A stretch of 64,000 bases of DNA. Source: Myxococcales bacterium. Its GTDB lineage: Bacteria; Myxococcota; B64-G9. A model generated the notes under the pieces. That model ran no database searches, was not told the DNA's origin, and worked only from the letters and a program-made list of their open reading frames with translations. The first letter of the stretch is position 1. The number at the start of each line of letters is the position of its first letter. Below, one piece after another: positions 6,585-14,732 of this stretch. A program made the translations under genes and the position numbers. The stretch spans positions 1 to 64,000 of the forward strand of contig JAAZNF010000001.1 of the NCBI GenBank assembly GCA_012798435.1. The letters run 5' to 3'.

Positions 6585-9104
6585 ATGACCAAGCGAAAAT
6601 ATCTCCGTCCGTCGCTCACCCTCGGGCTCGCCGCCACCATGCTGGGCCTGCTCTGTGCCGGCTGCGCGCTCTCCGCCTACATGGGGTACCGCAGCAGCCC
6701 CGACTACCCCCGCGCCGAGGGCGCGGCCGAGCTCGAGATCCCCGGCCTGTCCGCCCCGGCAAAGGTGCTCTTCGATCCGCAGGGCGTGCCGCACGTGCGG
6801 GCCGAAAACGAAGCGGATCTGTTGCGCGCCGCCGGCTACCTGATGGCGCGCGAGCGTTTCTTCGAGATGGATCTTCTGCGCCGCATCGCCCGCGGCCGGC
6901 TCAGCGAGCTGACGGGAGAGCAGCCCCTGATGGGCACCACCACGGTGGACTTCGACCGGCTCATGCGCGGCTGGGGGCTGGAGGCCGGCGCCGAACAGGA
7001 CGCGCGCGAGGTGGACGGCGAGCTGCGCGCGCTGCTCGAGGCCTTCGCCGCCGGCGTCAACGCCGGGGCCGCGCGCCACCGCCCCATCGAGCACCGGCTG
7101 ATCGGGGTGGACCCCGAGCCCTGGACCGTGGTGGACACCTTCGCGGTGGGCCGGCTCACCGCCTGGAGCGTGACGCACAACTGGAGCCAGGAGATCTCGC
7201 GGCTCCTGCTGGCGCTGTACCTCGGTCCCGACCGGGCCGAGGCGCTGTACCCGCCGCGCCCGTGGCCGGGCGGGATCAGCCTGCCCCTCGACGCCCCGAG
7301 CCACGCGCTGCCGCCGTCGCTGGTGCCCGAGGCGCGCGAGCTCTTGCCGAAGGCGCCGCTGAAGCCGAAGCAATCGCCGGAGGCGCAGTCCGCCGCCTGG
7401 CTCTCGCCATCCCTCTTCGCGCTCGGAAGCAACGCCTGGGCGGCGGGCGGCGGGCACACCCGCTCAAAAAAGCCCATGCTGGCCAGCGATCCGCACCTCA
7501 CCCACATGCTGCCCTCCATGATGATGCAGATCCACCTCCAGTGCCCCGAGTGGGAGGCCATCGGCATCACCGTGCCGGGCTTGCCGTACGTGCTCATCGG
7601 CCACAACACGCGCGTGGCCTGGGGCATGACCTCGGCGGTGGCCGACGTGGTGGACTTCTACCTGGAGAAGCCCGACCCGAACGATCCCGCCCGGGTGCTC
7701 GCGCCCGCAGGCCCGGTGGCGCTCTCGGAGCAGACCATCGAGATCGGCGTGCGCGAGGGCGGCCAGGTGAAGAAGCAATCCTTCCGCCTGCGCCGCTCGC
7801 CCAACGGGCCGCTGGTGCAGGATCTCTACCCGGGCAAGCTCCCCGAGTGGGCGCCGCCGGTGGCCCTGCACTTGGACCCGGGCTCGATGGTGGACGGCCT
7901 GTCCCGCATCCGCCAGAGCCAGAAGACGCGCTCGGTCGCCGAGCACCATAAGATCCTCTCGGGGGTGGCCGCCCCGGCCAGCGTTTACCTCGCCGTGGAC
8001 GTGGACGGGGGGCTGGCGCTCTTCACCTCGGGCCGCATCCCGATCCGCGAGGGGTTCTTGGGTACCTTCCCCGTCCCCGGCTGGCTCGAGGCCTATCAGT
8101 GGAAGGGCTTCGTCCCGGCGGGCGAGCTTCCGCACCGCCTGGCCGGCCCCGATGAAGTGCTGGCGCACGCGAACGGCCTGGTGTGGGACCCCGCGCGCGC
8201 CCCGTTCCCGTTCCACATCGACTCGGCGCCCTCGTACCGCTTCGACCGCATCGTGGAACTGCTGAAGGCCACCACCCGCCACGACGCCGCCTCCTTCGCT
8301 CGCATCCACCGCGACGTGCACGTGCTGCGCGCCGAGCGGGTGTTGCCCTTCATCCTCGAGGACCTGGAGCGCCTGCCCGAGCGCTCCGAGCTCGAGGATC
8401 GCGCCCTGGAGAAACTCGTCGCCTGGGACCGCCAGGCCACGCCGGACTCGATCGGCGCCATGCTGTTCTTCGAGACCTACCGCCAGGCGGGGCGGCTGGC
8501 CCTCGACGACGAGATCCCCGAGGCGGCGCGCACCTTCGTGCTGGAGCAGCGCTACTCCACCCACATGACCGACCTGTGGTTCGAGGAGGCGCGCCACCCG
8601 GTGTGGGACGACCTCGGCACCGAACGGACCGAGGGGCGGGCCGAGATCGTGCAGCGGGCCTTCCGCCTGGCGCTCGCCGAGCTCAAAGTGCGGCTCGGCC
8701 CCAACCTCGAGACCTGGGGCTGGGGCCGGCTGCACCGGCTGGACCTGCGCCACGCGCTCGGGGGCAAGGCCATCCTGGCCGGGCTCTTCAACCTGCCACC
8801 GCACCCCATGCCGGGGGCGCTGGACACGGTGTGGAAGGCGCACTTCGACGTCGGCCACCCGAGCGATCCCTACCGGGTCATGGCCGGGCCGGTGTTCCGC
8901 CTGATCGCCGACGCGGCCGACCTTTCGCGCGCGCGCTGGATCCTCGACACCGGCGCCTCGGGCTGGCCCGGCTCGCCGCACTACCTGGACCAGCACCCGC
9001 TGTGGCTGCGCGGCGAGTACGCACCGATGCTCTCGGACTGGAAGGCCCTGGAACGCCGCGCCCGTGGCCAGCTTCGGCTGCTCCCGGAGGGAAAGGCCAA
9101 GTGA
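6585..9104 (+). CDS. Penicillin-acylase-family (peptidase S45) N-terminal-nucleophile hydrolase
   Basis: This 839-aa protein belongs to the penicillin/acyl-homoserine-lactone acylase family, whose members hydrolyse amide bonds of N-acyl compounds. An uncleaved precursor self-processes before a serine: FALGSNAWA places Ser282 as the new N-terminus and nucleophile, followed by the family's SKKPMLASDPHL and GHNTRVAWGMT. A later LAHANGL may hold the oxyanion Asn. The start ATG 6585 follows a GAGGA motif. The N-terminus has a hydrophobic signal ending LLCAGC, probably lipidated, although Cys at -3 is unusual. Length is normal for the family. Unlike its C45-like neighbour it keeps the catalytic serine, so it is the likely active amidase of this operon. 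The acyl substrate is unknown. Confidence 0.93.
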   Translation: MTKRKYLRPSLTLGLAATMLGLLCAGCALSAYMGYRSSPDYPRAEGAAELEIPGLSAPAKVLFDPQGVPHVRAENEADLLRAAGYLMARERFFEMDLLRRIARGRLSELTGEQPLMGTTTVDFDRLMRGWGLEAGAEQDAREVDGELRALLEAFAAGVNAGAARHRPIEHRLIGVDPEPWTVVDTFAVGRLTAWSVTHNWSQEISRLLLALYLGPDRAEALYPPRPWPGGISLPLDAPSHALPPSLVPEARELLPKAPLKPKQSPEAQSAAWLSPSLFALGSNAWAAGGGHTRSKKPMLASDPHLTHMLPSMMMQIHLQCPEWEAIGITVPGLPYVLIGHNTRVAWGMTSAVADVVDFYLEKPDPNDPARVLAPAGPVALSEQTIEIGVREGGQVKKQSFRLRRSPNGPLVQDLYPGKLPEWAPPVALHLDPGSMVDGLSRIRQSQKTRSVAEHHKILSGVAAPASVYLAVDVDGGLALFTSGRIPIREGFLGTFPVPGWLEAYQWKGFVPAGELPHRLAGPDEVLAHANGLVWDPARAPFPFHIDSAPSYRFDRIVELLKATTRHDAASFARIHRDVHVLRAERVLPFILEDLERLPERSELEDRALEKLVAWDRQATPDSIGAMLFFETYRQAGRLALDDEIPEAARTFVLEQRYSTHMTDLWFEEARHPVWDDLGTERTEGRAEIVQRAFRLALAELKVRLGPNLETWGWGRLHRLDLRHALGGKAILAGLFNLPPHPMPGALDTVWKAHFDVGHPSDPYRVMAGPVFRLIADAADLSRARWILDTGASGWPGSPHYLDQHPLWLRGEYAPMLSDWKALERRARGQLRLLPEGKAK

Positions 9105-9105
9105 C

Positions 9106-10257
9106 GTGATCGATCCCCTGCTCGTCGCCGGCTACCTGGCCGCGCCGCTTTTCGTGCTGTGGCTGTGCCTGCGCTTTGCCATCGCCCGCAAGATCGGCGC
9201 GGTCATCCTGTGCTACCTCATCGGTATCGCCTTCGGAAACAGCGGGCTCGATCTTTCGGCCCAGCAGGGGACACTCTCCCACCTGCAAGAGATCGCGGTG
9301 GGGCTGGCCTTGCCGCTGCTGCTCATGAGCTCGAACGCGCGGCGCTGGATCCCGGTGGCCGGGCGGGCGCTCGGGGCCTTCGGCATCGCGGTGCTCGCGG
9401 TGTGCCTGGTCACGCTGGGCGGCGCGCTGTTGCTCTCCGCCCGGCCCGACGCCTGGCAGGTCGCCGGCATGTCCGCCGCGGTGTACAGCGGCGGCACCCC
9501 CAACCTGGCGGCGGTGGCCGAGGCGCTGGCCATCCCCAACGACACCTTCATCGTCTTCCACACCTACGACACCGCGGTGTCGCTCCTGTACATCCTGTTC
9601 ATGTCCTCGCTGGCCCGCCCGCTGCTGCTGCGCTGGCTGCGCCCCTTCCAGGCGGCGGGCGGCGCGGCGAACGGCGCCGACCTGAACGTGGAGAGCCTGT
9701 CGGCTTTCTCCGACATGCTGCGGGGCCGGCGCGCCGTCCGGCTGTTGCTTTCGCTGTGCGCCGCCGGCGCCATGATGGCCGCCGCCTACGGCGCGGGCCT
9801 GCTGGTGCCCGGCAACGCCCGCTCGGCGGTGAGCATCCTCACCCTGACCTCGCTGGGGATCGTCGCCTCGCTGCTGCCCGCGCTGCACCGCATCGAGCGC
9901 ACCTTCCAGCTCGGCTTCTACCTGCTCATGGTGTTCTGCCTGGTGGTGGGGACGCGGGCCAACCTGCGCTCGCTCGCCGACATCCAGTGGGATCTGCTGC
10001 TGTTCGTCGCGGCGGTGATCTTCGGCTCGCTGCTCGTGGCCCTTCCGTTGTGCCGCATCTTCCGGGTGGACGCCGACACCTGCATCGTGACGCACGTCTC
10101 GGCCATCTGCTCGCCGCCCTTCGTGCCGGTGGTGACCGCCGCCATCCGCAACGCCGAGCTTTTACCGGTGGGCATCACCACCGGCATCGTGGGCTACGCG
10201 GTGGGGAACTACCTGGGCATCGGCCTGGCCTGGGCGGTCCGTTGGATGCTATCGTGA
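9106..10257 (+). CDS. DUF819-family integral membrane protein, probable carrier
   Basis: GTG 9106 lies 1 nt after the acylase stop; a GGAGGG sits 15 nt upstream. The product is 383 aa with about ten hydrophobic segments. Two similar halves each hold a glycine-rich break, e.g. AAVYSGGTPNLAAVAEAL near residue 125 and CSPPFVPVVTAAIRN near 345. This matches the DUF819/YjcL group of putative secondary carriers as I remember it. The position between an extracytoplasmic acylase and a cytoplasmic PLP lyase suggests uptake of a released amine or acid, which is inference. A GTGA overlap at the end would allow coupling to the next gene. Confidence 0.8.
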   Translation: MIDPLLVAGYLAAPLFVLWLCLRFAIARKIGAVILCYLIGIAFGNSGLDLSAQQGTLSHLQEIAVGLALPLLLMSSNARRWIPVAGRALGAFGIAVLAVCLVTLGGALLLSARPDAWQVAGMSAAVYSGGTPNLAAVAEALAIPNDTFIVFHTYDTAVSLLYILFMSSLARPLLLRWLRPFQAAGGAANGADLNVESLSAFSDMLRGRRAVRLLLSLCAAGAMMAAAYGAGLLVPGNARSAVSILTLTSLGIVASLLPALHRIERTFQLGFYLLMVFCLVVGTRANLRSLADIQWDLLLFVAAVIFGSLLVALPLCRIFRVDADTCIVTHVSAICSPPFVPVVTAAIRNAELLPVGITTGIVGYAVGNYLGIGLAWAVRWMLS

Positions 10258-10274
10258 AACCCGAGGAACCCATC

Positions 10275-11720
10275 ATGACCACCGTTCGACTCCCCGAAAA
10301 CGGCCGCCCGCCCGAAGAGGTGCTGGCACAGATGGACCGCATGGCGGCGGACGATCCGCGCTGGCGGGAGGGCCGCACCTTCTCCCTGGTGTACCACGCC
10401 GGGGAGGCGCACAACCGCTTCCTGCACCGGGCCTACGAGAAGTTCTTCTCCGAGAACGGCCTCAACCCCACGGCCTTCCGGAGCCTGAAGAGGTTCGAGA
10501 GCGAGATCGTGCAGATCAGCGCCGCGCTCCTCGGCGGAGACGAGAACACGGTCGGCCTGCTCACCGCCGGCGGCACCGAGAGCATCCTGCTGGCGCTCAA
10601 GACCTACCGCGATCGCTTCCGCCACCGTCTGCGCCTGCCCGGCAAGCCGCGCGTGCTGGTCCCCGCCTCGGCGCACGTGGCCTTCGAGAAGGCGGCCGAG
10701 TACTTCGACCTTCACCTGGTGCGTGTGCCGCTGGCAGGCGATTTTCGCGTGGACCTCGGCGCCCTGCGGCGGCGGCTCTTGCCCGGGACCGCCCTGGTGG
10801 TGGCCTCGGCGCCCTGCTACCCCTACGGGGTGATCGACGACGTGGCCGAGATCGGCGAGCTATGCAAGAGGCGCGGCATCCCGCTGCACGTGGACGCCTG
10901 CCTGGGCGGCTTTTTGCTGCCGTTCCTCCACAAGCTCGGCGAGCCCATCCCGCCTTGGGACTTCCGCGTCCCCGGCGTCACCTCCATCTCGGCCGATCTC
11001 CACAAGTACGGCTACGCCGCCAAGGGCGCCTCGGTGCTGCTGTGGCGGAGCATGGAGTACATGCGCCACCAGTTCTTCGTCTCCACCGACTGGTGCGGCG
11101 GGGTGTTCGCCTCCGCGGGCATCCTGGGAACGCGCCCGGGCGGAGGGTACGCCGCGGCCTGGGGCGCGCTCCAGGTCCTGGGCGAGAAGGGCTACCTCGA
11201 GCTGCACGGCAAGGCCCTGCGCGCCGCGCGGCGCATCATGGACGGCATCCGGGCCATCCCCGGGCTGGAGGTGCTGGGCGCCCCCCCGGCCACCATCTTC
11301 GCCTACCGCTCCACGGACCCGCGGGTGAACATCTTCGCCGTCGGCGACCGCCTGGCCGCGCGCGGCTGGCACGTCGACCGCCAGCAGCGTCCCTCCTGCC
11401 TGCACGCCATGATCACGGCCGCGCACGAAGCGGTGGCCGAGAGCTTTCTTACCGACCTGCGCGCGGCGGTGGAGGAGGTGCGCGCGCGCCCCGAGCTGGC
11501 GAAGGAGGGCGAGGCGGCCATGTACGGCCTCATCGCCCACGTGCCGCTGCGCGGCATGATCCGCAAGAACGTACTGCGCATGATGGAGGCGCTCTATGGC
11601 CACGGCGGTGAGCAGCCCGACCTGGCCGGCGAGGCCTCCGCCGGAGAGCCGGTGACGCGCTGGGCGGTGCGGATGCTGCCCTTTCTGGAAAAGCTCTCGA
11701 AGCTCTTTCGCAAGGGATGA
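10275..11720 (+). CDS. PLP-dependent sphingosine-1-phosphate-lyase-like decarboxylase/lyase
   Basis: This 481-aa fold-type I PLP enzyme matches the sphingosine-1-phosphate lyase branch of the group II decarboxylase family. It has TAGGTESILLALKTYRD for cofactor phosphate binding, PASAHVAFEKAAEYF for ring stacking, HVDACLGGF for the Asp that holds the pyridine nitrogen, and SADLHKYGYAAKGAS with Lys244 as the Schiff-base lysine. Eukaryotic lyases read ADTHKYG there. The ATG at 10275 has GAGGA 8 nt upstream; an in-frame GTG at 10254 overlapping the previous stop is less likely. There is no membrane anchor, so it is cytoplasmic. True S1P cleavage needs a phosphorylated long-chain base, and no kinase gene is present, so a related amine phosphate or amino acid could be the substrate. 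Confidence 0.9.
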   Translation: MTTVRLPENGRPPEEVLAQMDRMAADDPRWREGRTFSLVYHAGEAHNRFLHRAYEKFFSENGLNPTAFRSLKRFESEIVQISAALLGGDENTVGLLTAGGTESILLALKTYRDRFRHRLRLPGKPRVLVPASAHVAFEKAAEYFDLHLVRVPLAGDFRVDLGALRRRLLPGTALVVASAPCYPYGVIDDVAEIGELCKRRGIPLHVDACLGGFLLPFLHKLGEPIPPWDFRVPGVTSISADLHKYGYAAKGASVLLWRSMEYMRHQFFVSTDWCGGVFASAGILGTRPGGGYAAAWGALQVLGEKGYLELHGKALRAARRIMDGIRAIPGLEVLGAPPATIFAYRSTDPRVNIFAVGDRLAARGWHVDRQQRPSCLHAMITAAHEAVAESFLTDLRAAVEEVRARPELAKEGEAAMYGLIAHVPLRGMIRKNVLRMMEALYGHGGEQPDLAGEASAGEPVTRWAVRMLPFLEKLSKLFRKG

Positions 11721-11781
11721 TCGGCGGAGCGGCGACGTCGATGAGCAGCCGCGCCATGTCGCCAATTATCGCGGCGCGCAA

Positions 11782-11837
11782 GGCGGATCCTCCATGCAGC
11801 GGAGCCGGCTTGGGGCGAGCAGTTAGGAGGACCCGCC
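11782..11837. terminator. Terminator-like hairpin after the acylase/lyase operon
   Basis: Twelve-base arms GGCGGATCCTCC and GGAGGACCCGCC pair with one mismatch around a 32-nt loop, 61 bp after the stop at 11720. There is no T-tract, so it may only stabilise or mark the mRNA end. The rest of 11721-11905 shows nothing else clear. Confidence 0.3.
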
Positions 11838-11905
11838 GTTAAGCAGCCGCGCCTCTGCTATCTGTTCGCGGCGCGCAGGGTGAGCAAGCCGCCGCGATTG
11901 CTTCT

Positions 11906-11935
11906 TTGACACGCGGCCCTCGCTCGCTGTATGTT
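11906..11935 (+). promoter_or_regulatory. Sigma-70-type promoter of the RHH gene
   Basis: TTGACA (11906-11911), an 18-nt spacer and TATGTT (11930-11935). A start near 11942 would give a leader of about 67 nt before the ATG at 12009. Confidence 0.75.
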
Positions 11936-12008
11936 TTGTCCGGTCTGGCGGCACCAGCTTGCCGGGGGACGGCCCTGGTCCCCCGGCGTACCACCGAGGA
12001 GAACAAGC

Positions 12009-12257
12009 ATGGATTCCGAGACCAACGAGAGGCGATCGGGACAGGATCGGCGTTCGGGAGCCGACCGGCGCAAGCGCAGCGTCTATCTGCCGGAGGAGAT
12101 TCAGGTCCAGATCGAGCACGAGGCCGACCGGCAGAAGCGCACGTTCTCCTGGATCCTCCAGCAGGCCTGGCGCATCGCCCGGCCCGAGATCCGAAAGATG
12201 CCCTCCATCAATCTCCACGACGAGTCCGACGACGAGCCGAGCGAGCCGAGCGCCTGA
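12009..12257 (+). CDS. Small ribbon-helix-helix-like protein (TIGR04563-like)
   Basis: The 82-aa product starts at ATG 12009 with GAGGAG 8 nt upstream. It opens with a basic, charged tail (RRSGQDRRSGADRRKR). A ribbon-helix-helix-type core follows: KRSVYLPEEIQVQIEHEA, then DRQKRTFSWILQQAWRIARPEI. The strand plus two helices and the SWILQQAW(R/K)IAR pattern match a short protein family I recall from Deltaproteobacteria/Myxococcota (TIGR04563). Such proteins probably bind DNA as dimers; target genes are unknown. The C-terminus is acidic (DESDDEPSEPSA). It is transcribed alone from its own strong promoter. Confidence 0.8.
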   Translation: MDSETNERRSGQDRRSGADRRKRSVYLPEEIQVQIEHEADRQKRTFSWILQQAWRIARPEIRKMPSINLHDESDDEPSEPSA

Positions 12258-12325
12258 GATTCAGGCGTTGCGATCATAAAAAAGAGTCGTATGGGCGACG
12301 TGCGTCCGCACCTTTGCGCGAGGCG

Positions 12326-12790
12326 TCAGCGGCCGGCCTTCTCGAAGCGGATGGGCCAGCGGCCGACCTCCTCGTCATCAACGGTAAGCACGATCTGGTA
12401 CCGGCCGGGGCGCAGCACCTCGAGTTTCTCCCACTCCAGGATCTGGGACACCTTCCCTCGCTGGCCGAAATCCATGTAGCCGTCGAGGTCGAGCAGGGAG
12501 TCGTCCTCCTTGTCCACCACCGACATGTTGAAGCTCACCCGCCCGCGGGCGCTCTTGCTGGAGAGGGTGACGCAGCTCTCCATGTGCTCCAAGCTGGCCG
12601 GGAAATTCTTGAAGTAGTACACCTGGCGCGCCGCCTTCTTGGCGTAGCACACGCCGCGCCCGTCGAAGCCGACTTTCTCGGCGGTGACGAAGCGCACCAC
12701 CTCGAAGTTCTTGGCCCGATCGGCCCGCGCGGCCAGCGCCGGAAAGAGCGCCGCAAGGATCGCGCCGACGATCGCAAAACGTGTCCTCAT
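12326..12790 (-). CDS. Small exported protein of unknown function
   Basis: The 154-aa product has a classical signal peptide (FAIVGAILAALFPALAARA, cleavage near residue 23) and no lipobox. The mature part is predicted beta-rich and carries two cysteines (GVCYAKK, ESCVTL) that could form a disulfide in the periplasm. It ends RPGRYQIVLTVDDEEVGRWPIRFEKAGR-like, reminiscent of an Ig-type last strand (description only). I do not recognise the family. GAGGGAG lies about 8 nt before the ATG. It converges on the RHH gene with 68 bp between them and no clear terminator. Confidence 0.75.
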   Translation of the reverse strand: MRTRFAIVGAILAALFPALAARADRAKNFEVVRFVTAEKVGFDGRGVCYAKKAARQVYYFKNFPASLEHMESCVTLSSKSARGRVSFNMSVVDKEDDSLLDLDGYMDFGQRGKVSQILEWEKLEVLRPGRYQIVLTVDDEEVGRWPIRFEKAGR

Positions 12791-12962
12791 CCTGGCTCCC
12801 TCGCATCCCCCGCGACAGGAACAGGATGAAAGAAATTCAATATGTTTTCAAGTTCTACCCGTGGTGTGGGCGAGGTTGCGCACAACGAACCGGCCGGCGC
12901 CGCCCGCAAATGGGAACGCCTCGAAATCACTAAGTTTTTCAGATCCGGCGCCAGCCGAGATA

Positions 12963-12992
12963 TTGACGGGCCAGGGTGGATCTGCCTATACT
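12963..12992 (+). promoter_or_regulatory. Sigma-70-type promoter of the OmpA/cysteine-rich operon
   Basis: TTGACG (12963-12968), an 18-nt spacer and TATACT (12987-12992). It overlaps an upstream in-frame ATG at 12976, which argues that translation starts at GTG 13045. Confidence 0.75.
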
Positions 12993-13044
12993 CGTTTGGT
13001 TTTCCCATGGGACGGATGGAGTATCTTTCGCACAAGGAGTGACC

Positions 13045-14703
13045 GTGAGACCCGCATCCTTGGCATTCGGGTTGGGGGCGCTTCTTCTGCTGTCGGCGCA
13101 GGCCCTGGCGCAGCCGGCGGCCCAGCTTCGCGTCCCCATGGAGCGTTACTCGCTGCTTCCCTACCTCGAGGAGGACGCCTTGTTCGTGCAGGGCAGCATG
13201 CTCCCCGACAACTGGCGGCTCGACCTCTCGCTGGGGCTCAAGTACGTGCACCAGCCCTGGCGCATCTTCGTCACCCCCGACGAGATGCAGGCGCCGGTGG
13301 AGGACATGTTGCAGATCCGGCCGGGGGTCTCCTTCAACTTCCGTGGCTACCTCCAGGCGGCGGTGGTGGTGCCGTTCTCGCACCAGGTGGCCGGGCAGGC
13401 CACCAACTTCCCCACCCTCCAGAACCCCGAGGGGATGCACCTCCTCGACCCGGAGATTTTCCTGCGGGTGCCGTTCTTTCGAAAACGCATCGGCGGCTTC
13501 GGAGCGGGCGCCGGGGCTCAACTGTTCATCCCCGCCGGCGAGGACTCGGACTTCGTGGGCGCCGGGCGCTTCCGGGCGGCGCTACACCTGGGCGCAGACT
13601 TCGTGCTGGGATCGTTCGCCGCGGCCCTCAACGCCGGGGTGCTGCTCCAGGAATCCAAGGAGGTGCTGGAGACCCAGGTGGGCTCGGAATTCTTCCTGCG
13701 GCCGGCGGTGAGCTATCTCTTTCCCGTCGGGGGCTACGGCTTCGGCATCATGGCCGAGGCCAACCTGGCGACGGCGCTCTCGAGCTTCTTCTCCGAGCGC
13801 AACGGCAACGCCTTCCAGGTGGTGTTCTCGCTGCTGCTTCGGCCGCGCGACGCCGCCGAGGGCGGCTTCTACGCCATCGCCGGGGGCGGCTCGCGCCTCC
13901 AGGGCGGGGGCTACGCCGTGCCCATCGCCAACATGGACGCCCGGCTGGGCTACGGAGTGGTGTTCAAGGAGGGCGGCGCCTCCGCGTCCGAGGACGTCGA
14001 GGCCAAGTCCCAGCCAGCCGCCAAGACCGCCCCACAGACCGTCGCCTCCGCGGGTGCCGGCACCGGGACTTCCGCAGGGGCCTCGGGCCAGGAGACCTAC
14101 GAGTCGCCAGAGGACGGCAAGCCGGCGGCCGCCCCGGAAGGGAAACGGCCGCGGGTGACGGATCTCGACGGCGGCGAGGTGCCGCCCCCGCCGGTTGAGG
14201 TGGCCGATACCCGCGGCATCCCGGCGCGCGGACCGACCGGTGTGCTCGATTACATCCGCGTCAGTTTCGGCACCGGGCTGCCCGGTCCCACCGGCGCGGG
14301 GAGCGGCAGCGCCGAGCTGCCCGAGGGTGTTCGAAGCCAGGTCCAGGAGAACCGCGAACGCATCCTGCAGGCCGCCCGCGCGCCCGGGGCGCGGCTGGTG
14401 GTCATCGGCTTCACCGACAAGTGCTTCGAGGGGCCGCCGTTCCTGGCCGCGGCCTACAACCAGGAGCTGGGCAAGCGCCGGGCGCAGGCCATGGTGGCTT
14501 TGCTTCGTGACGTGCTGGGCGCGGACTTCAACTCGCTGGACGTCCGCGTGCGAAGCCTCGGCTGGCGCTGCGCCAACCCGCGCTGCCAGTGCGGCAACCC
14601 CCAGATGGCGGAGTGCGCCGCGGACCGCAAGGTGGAGATCGCGGTGCAGTTTTCGGACGAGGAGTACCGTTGCCCCGAAGGCGACTACTGGCTGGCTCGC
14701 TGA
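13045..14703 (+). CDS. Outer-membrane protein with C-terminal OmpA peptidoglycan-binding domain
   Basis: The GTG start at 13045 has AAGGAG 6 nt upstream, giving 552 aa with a signal peptide (LGALLLLSAQALA). Residues about 30-310 look like a beta barrel (repeated Gly/aromatic strands, e.g. GVSFNFRGYLQAAVVVPF). A low-complexity Ala/Pro/Glu linker runs to about 420. The last about 130 residues are OmpA-like: LVVIGFTDKC, NQELGKRRAQAMVALL and AADRKVEIAVQF; the ADRKVEI segment matches the usual DxxxR peptidoglycan contact. An unusual cysteine cluster (RCANPRCQCGNP plus ECAAD) is inserted before the final strand. It should tether the outer membrane to the cell wall. Only 29 bp separate it from the cysteine-rich lipoprotein gene, so they are co-transcribed. 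Confidence 0.88.
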   Translation: MRPASLAFGLGALLLLSAQALAQPAAQLRVPMERYSLLPYLEEDALFVQGSMLPDNWRLDLSLGLKYVHQPWRIFVTPDEMQAPVEDMLQIRPGVSFNFRGYLQAAVVVPFSHQVAGQATNFPTLQNPEGMHLLDPEIFLRVPFFRKRIGGFGAGAGAQLFIPAGEDSDFVGAGRFRAALHLGADFVLGSFAAALNAGVLLQESKEVLETQVGSEFFLRPAVSYLFPVGGYGFGIMAEANLATALSSFFSERNGNAFQVVFSLLLRPRDAAEGGFYAIAGGGSRLQGGGYAVPIANMDARLGYGVVFKEGGASASEDVEAKSQPAAKTAPQTVASAGAGTGTSAGASGQETYESPEDGKPAAAPEGKRPRVTDLDGGEVPPPPVEVADTRGIPARGPTGVLDYIRVSFGTGLPGPTGAGSGSAELPEGVRSQVQENRERILQAARAPGARLVVIGFTDKCFEGPPFLAAAYNQELGKRRAQAMVALLRDVLGADFNSLDVRVRSLGWRCANPRCQCGNPQMAECAADRKVEIAVQFSDEEYRCPEGDYWLAR

Positions 14704-14732
14704 ACCGGCGGCCTGCGCCGGATGAGGTAATC

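Noticed and set aside
10275-11720. Annotation as glutamate decarboxylase
   Set aside because: The PLP-lysine motif DLHKYGYAAKG and overall pattern fit the S1P-lyase branch; the GadA/B motif HKYG with its own flanks and C-terminal tail is not seen.
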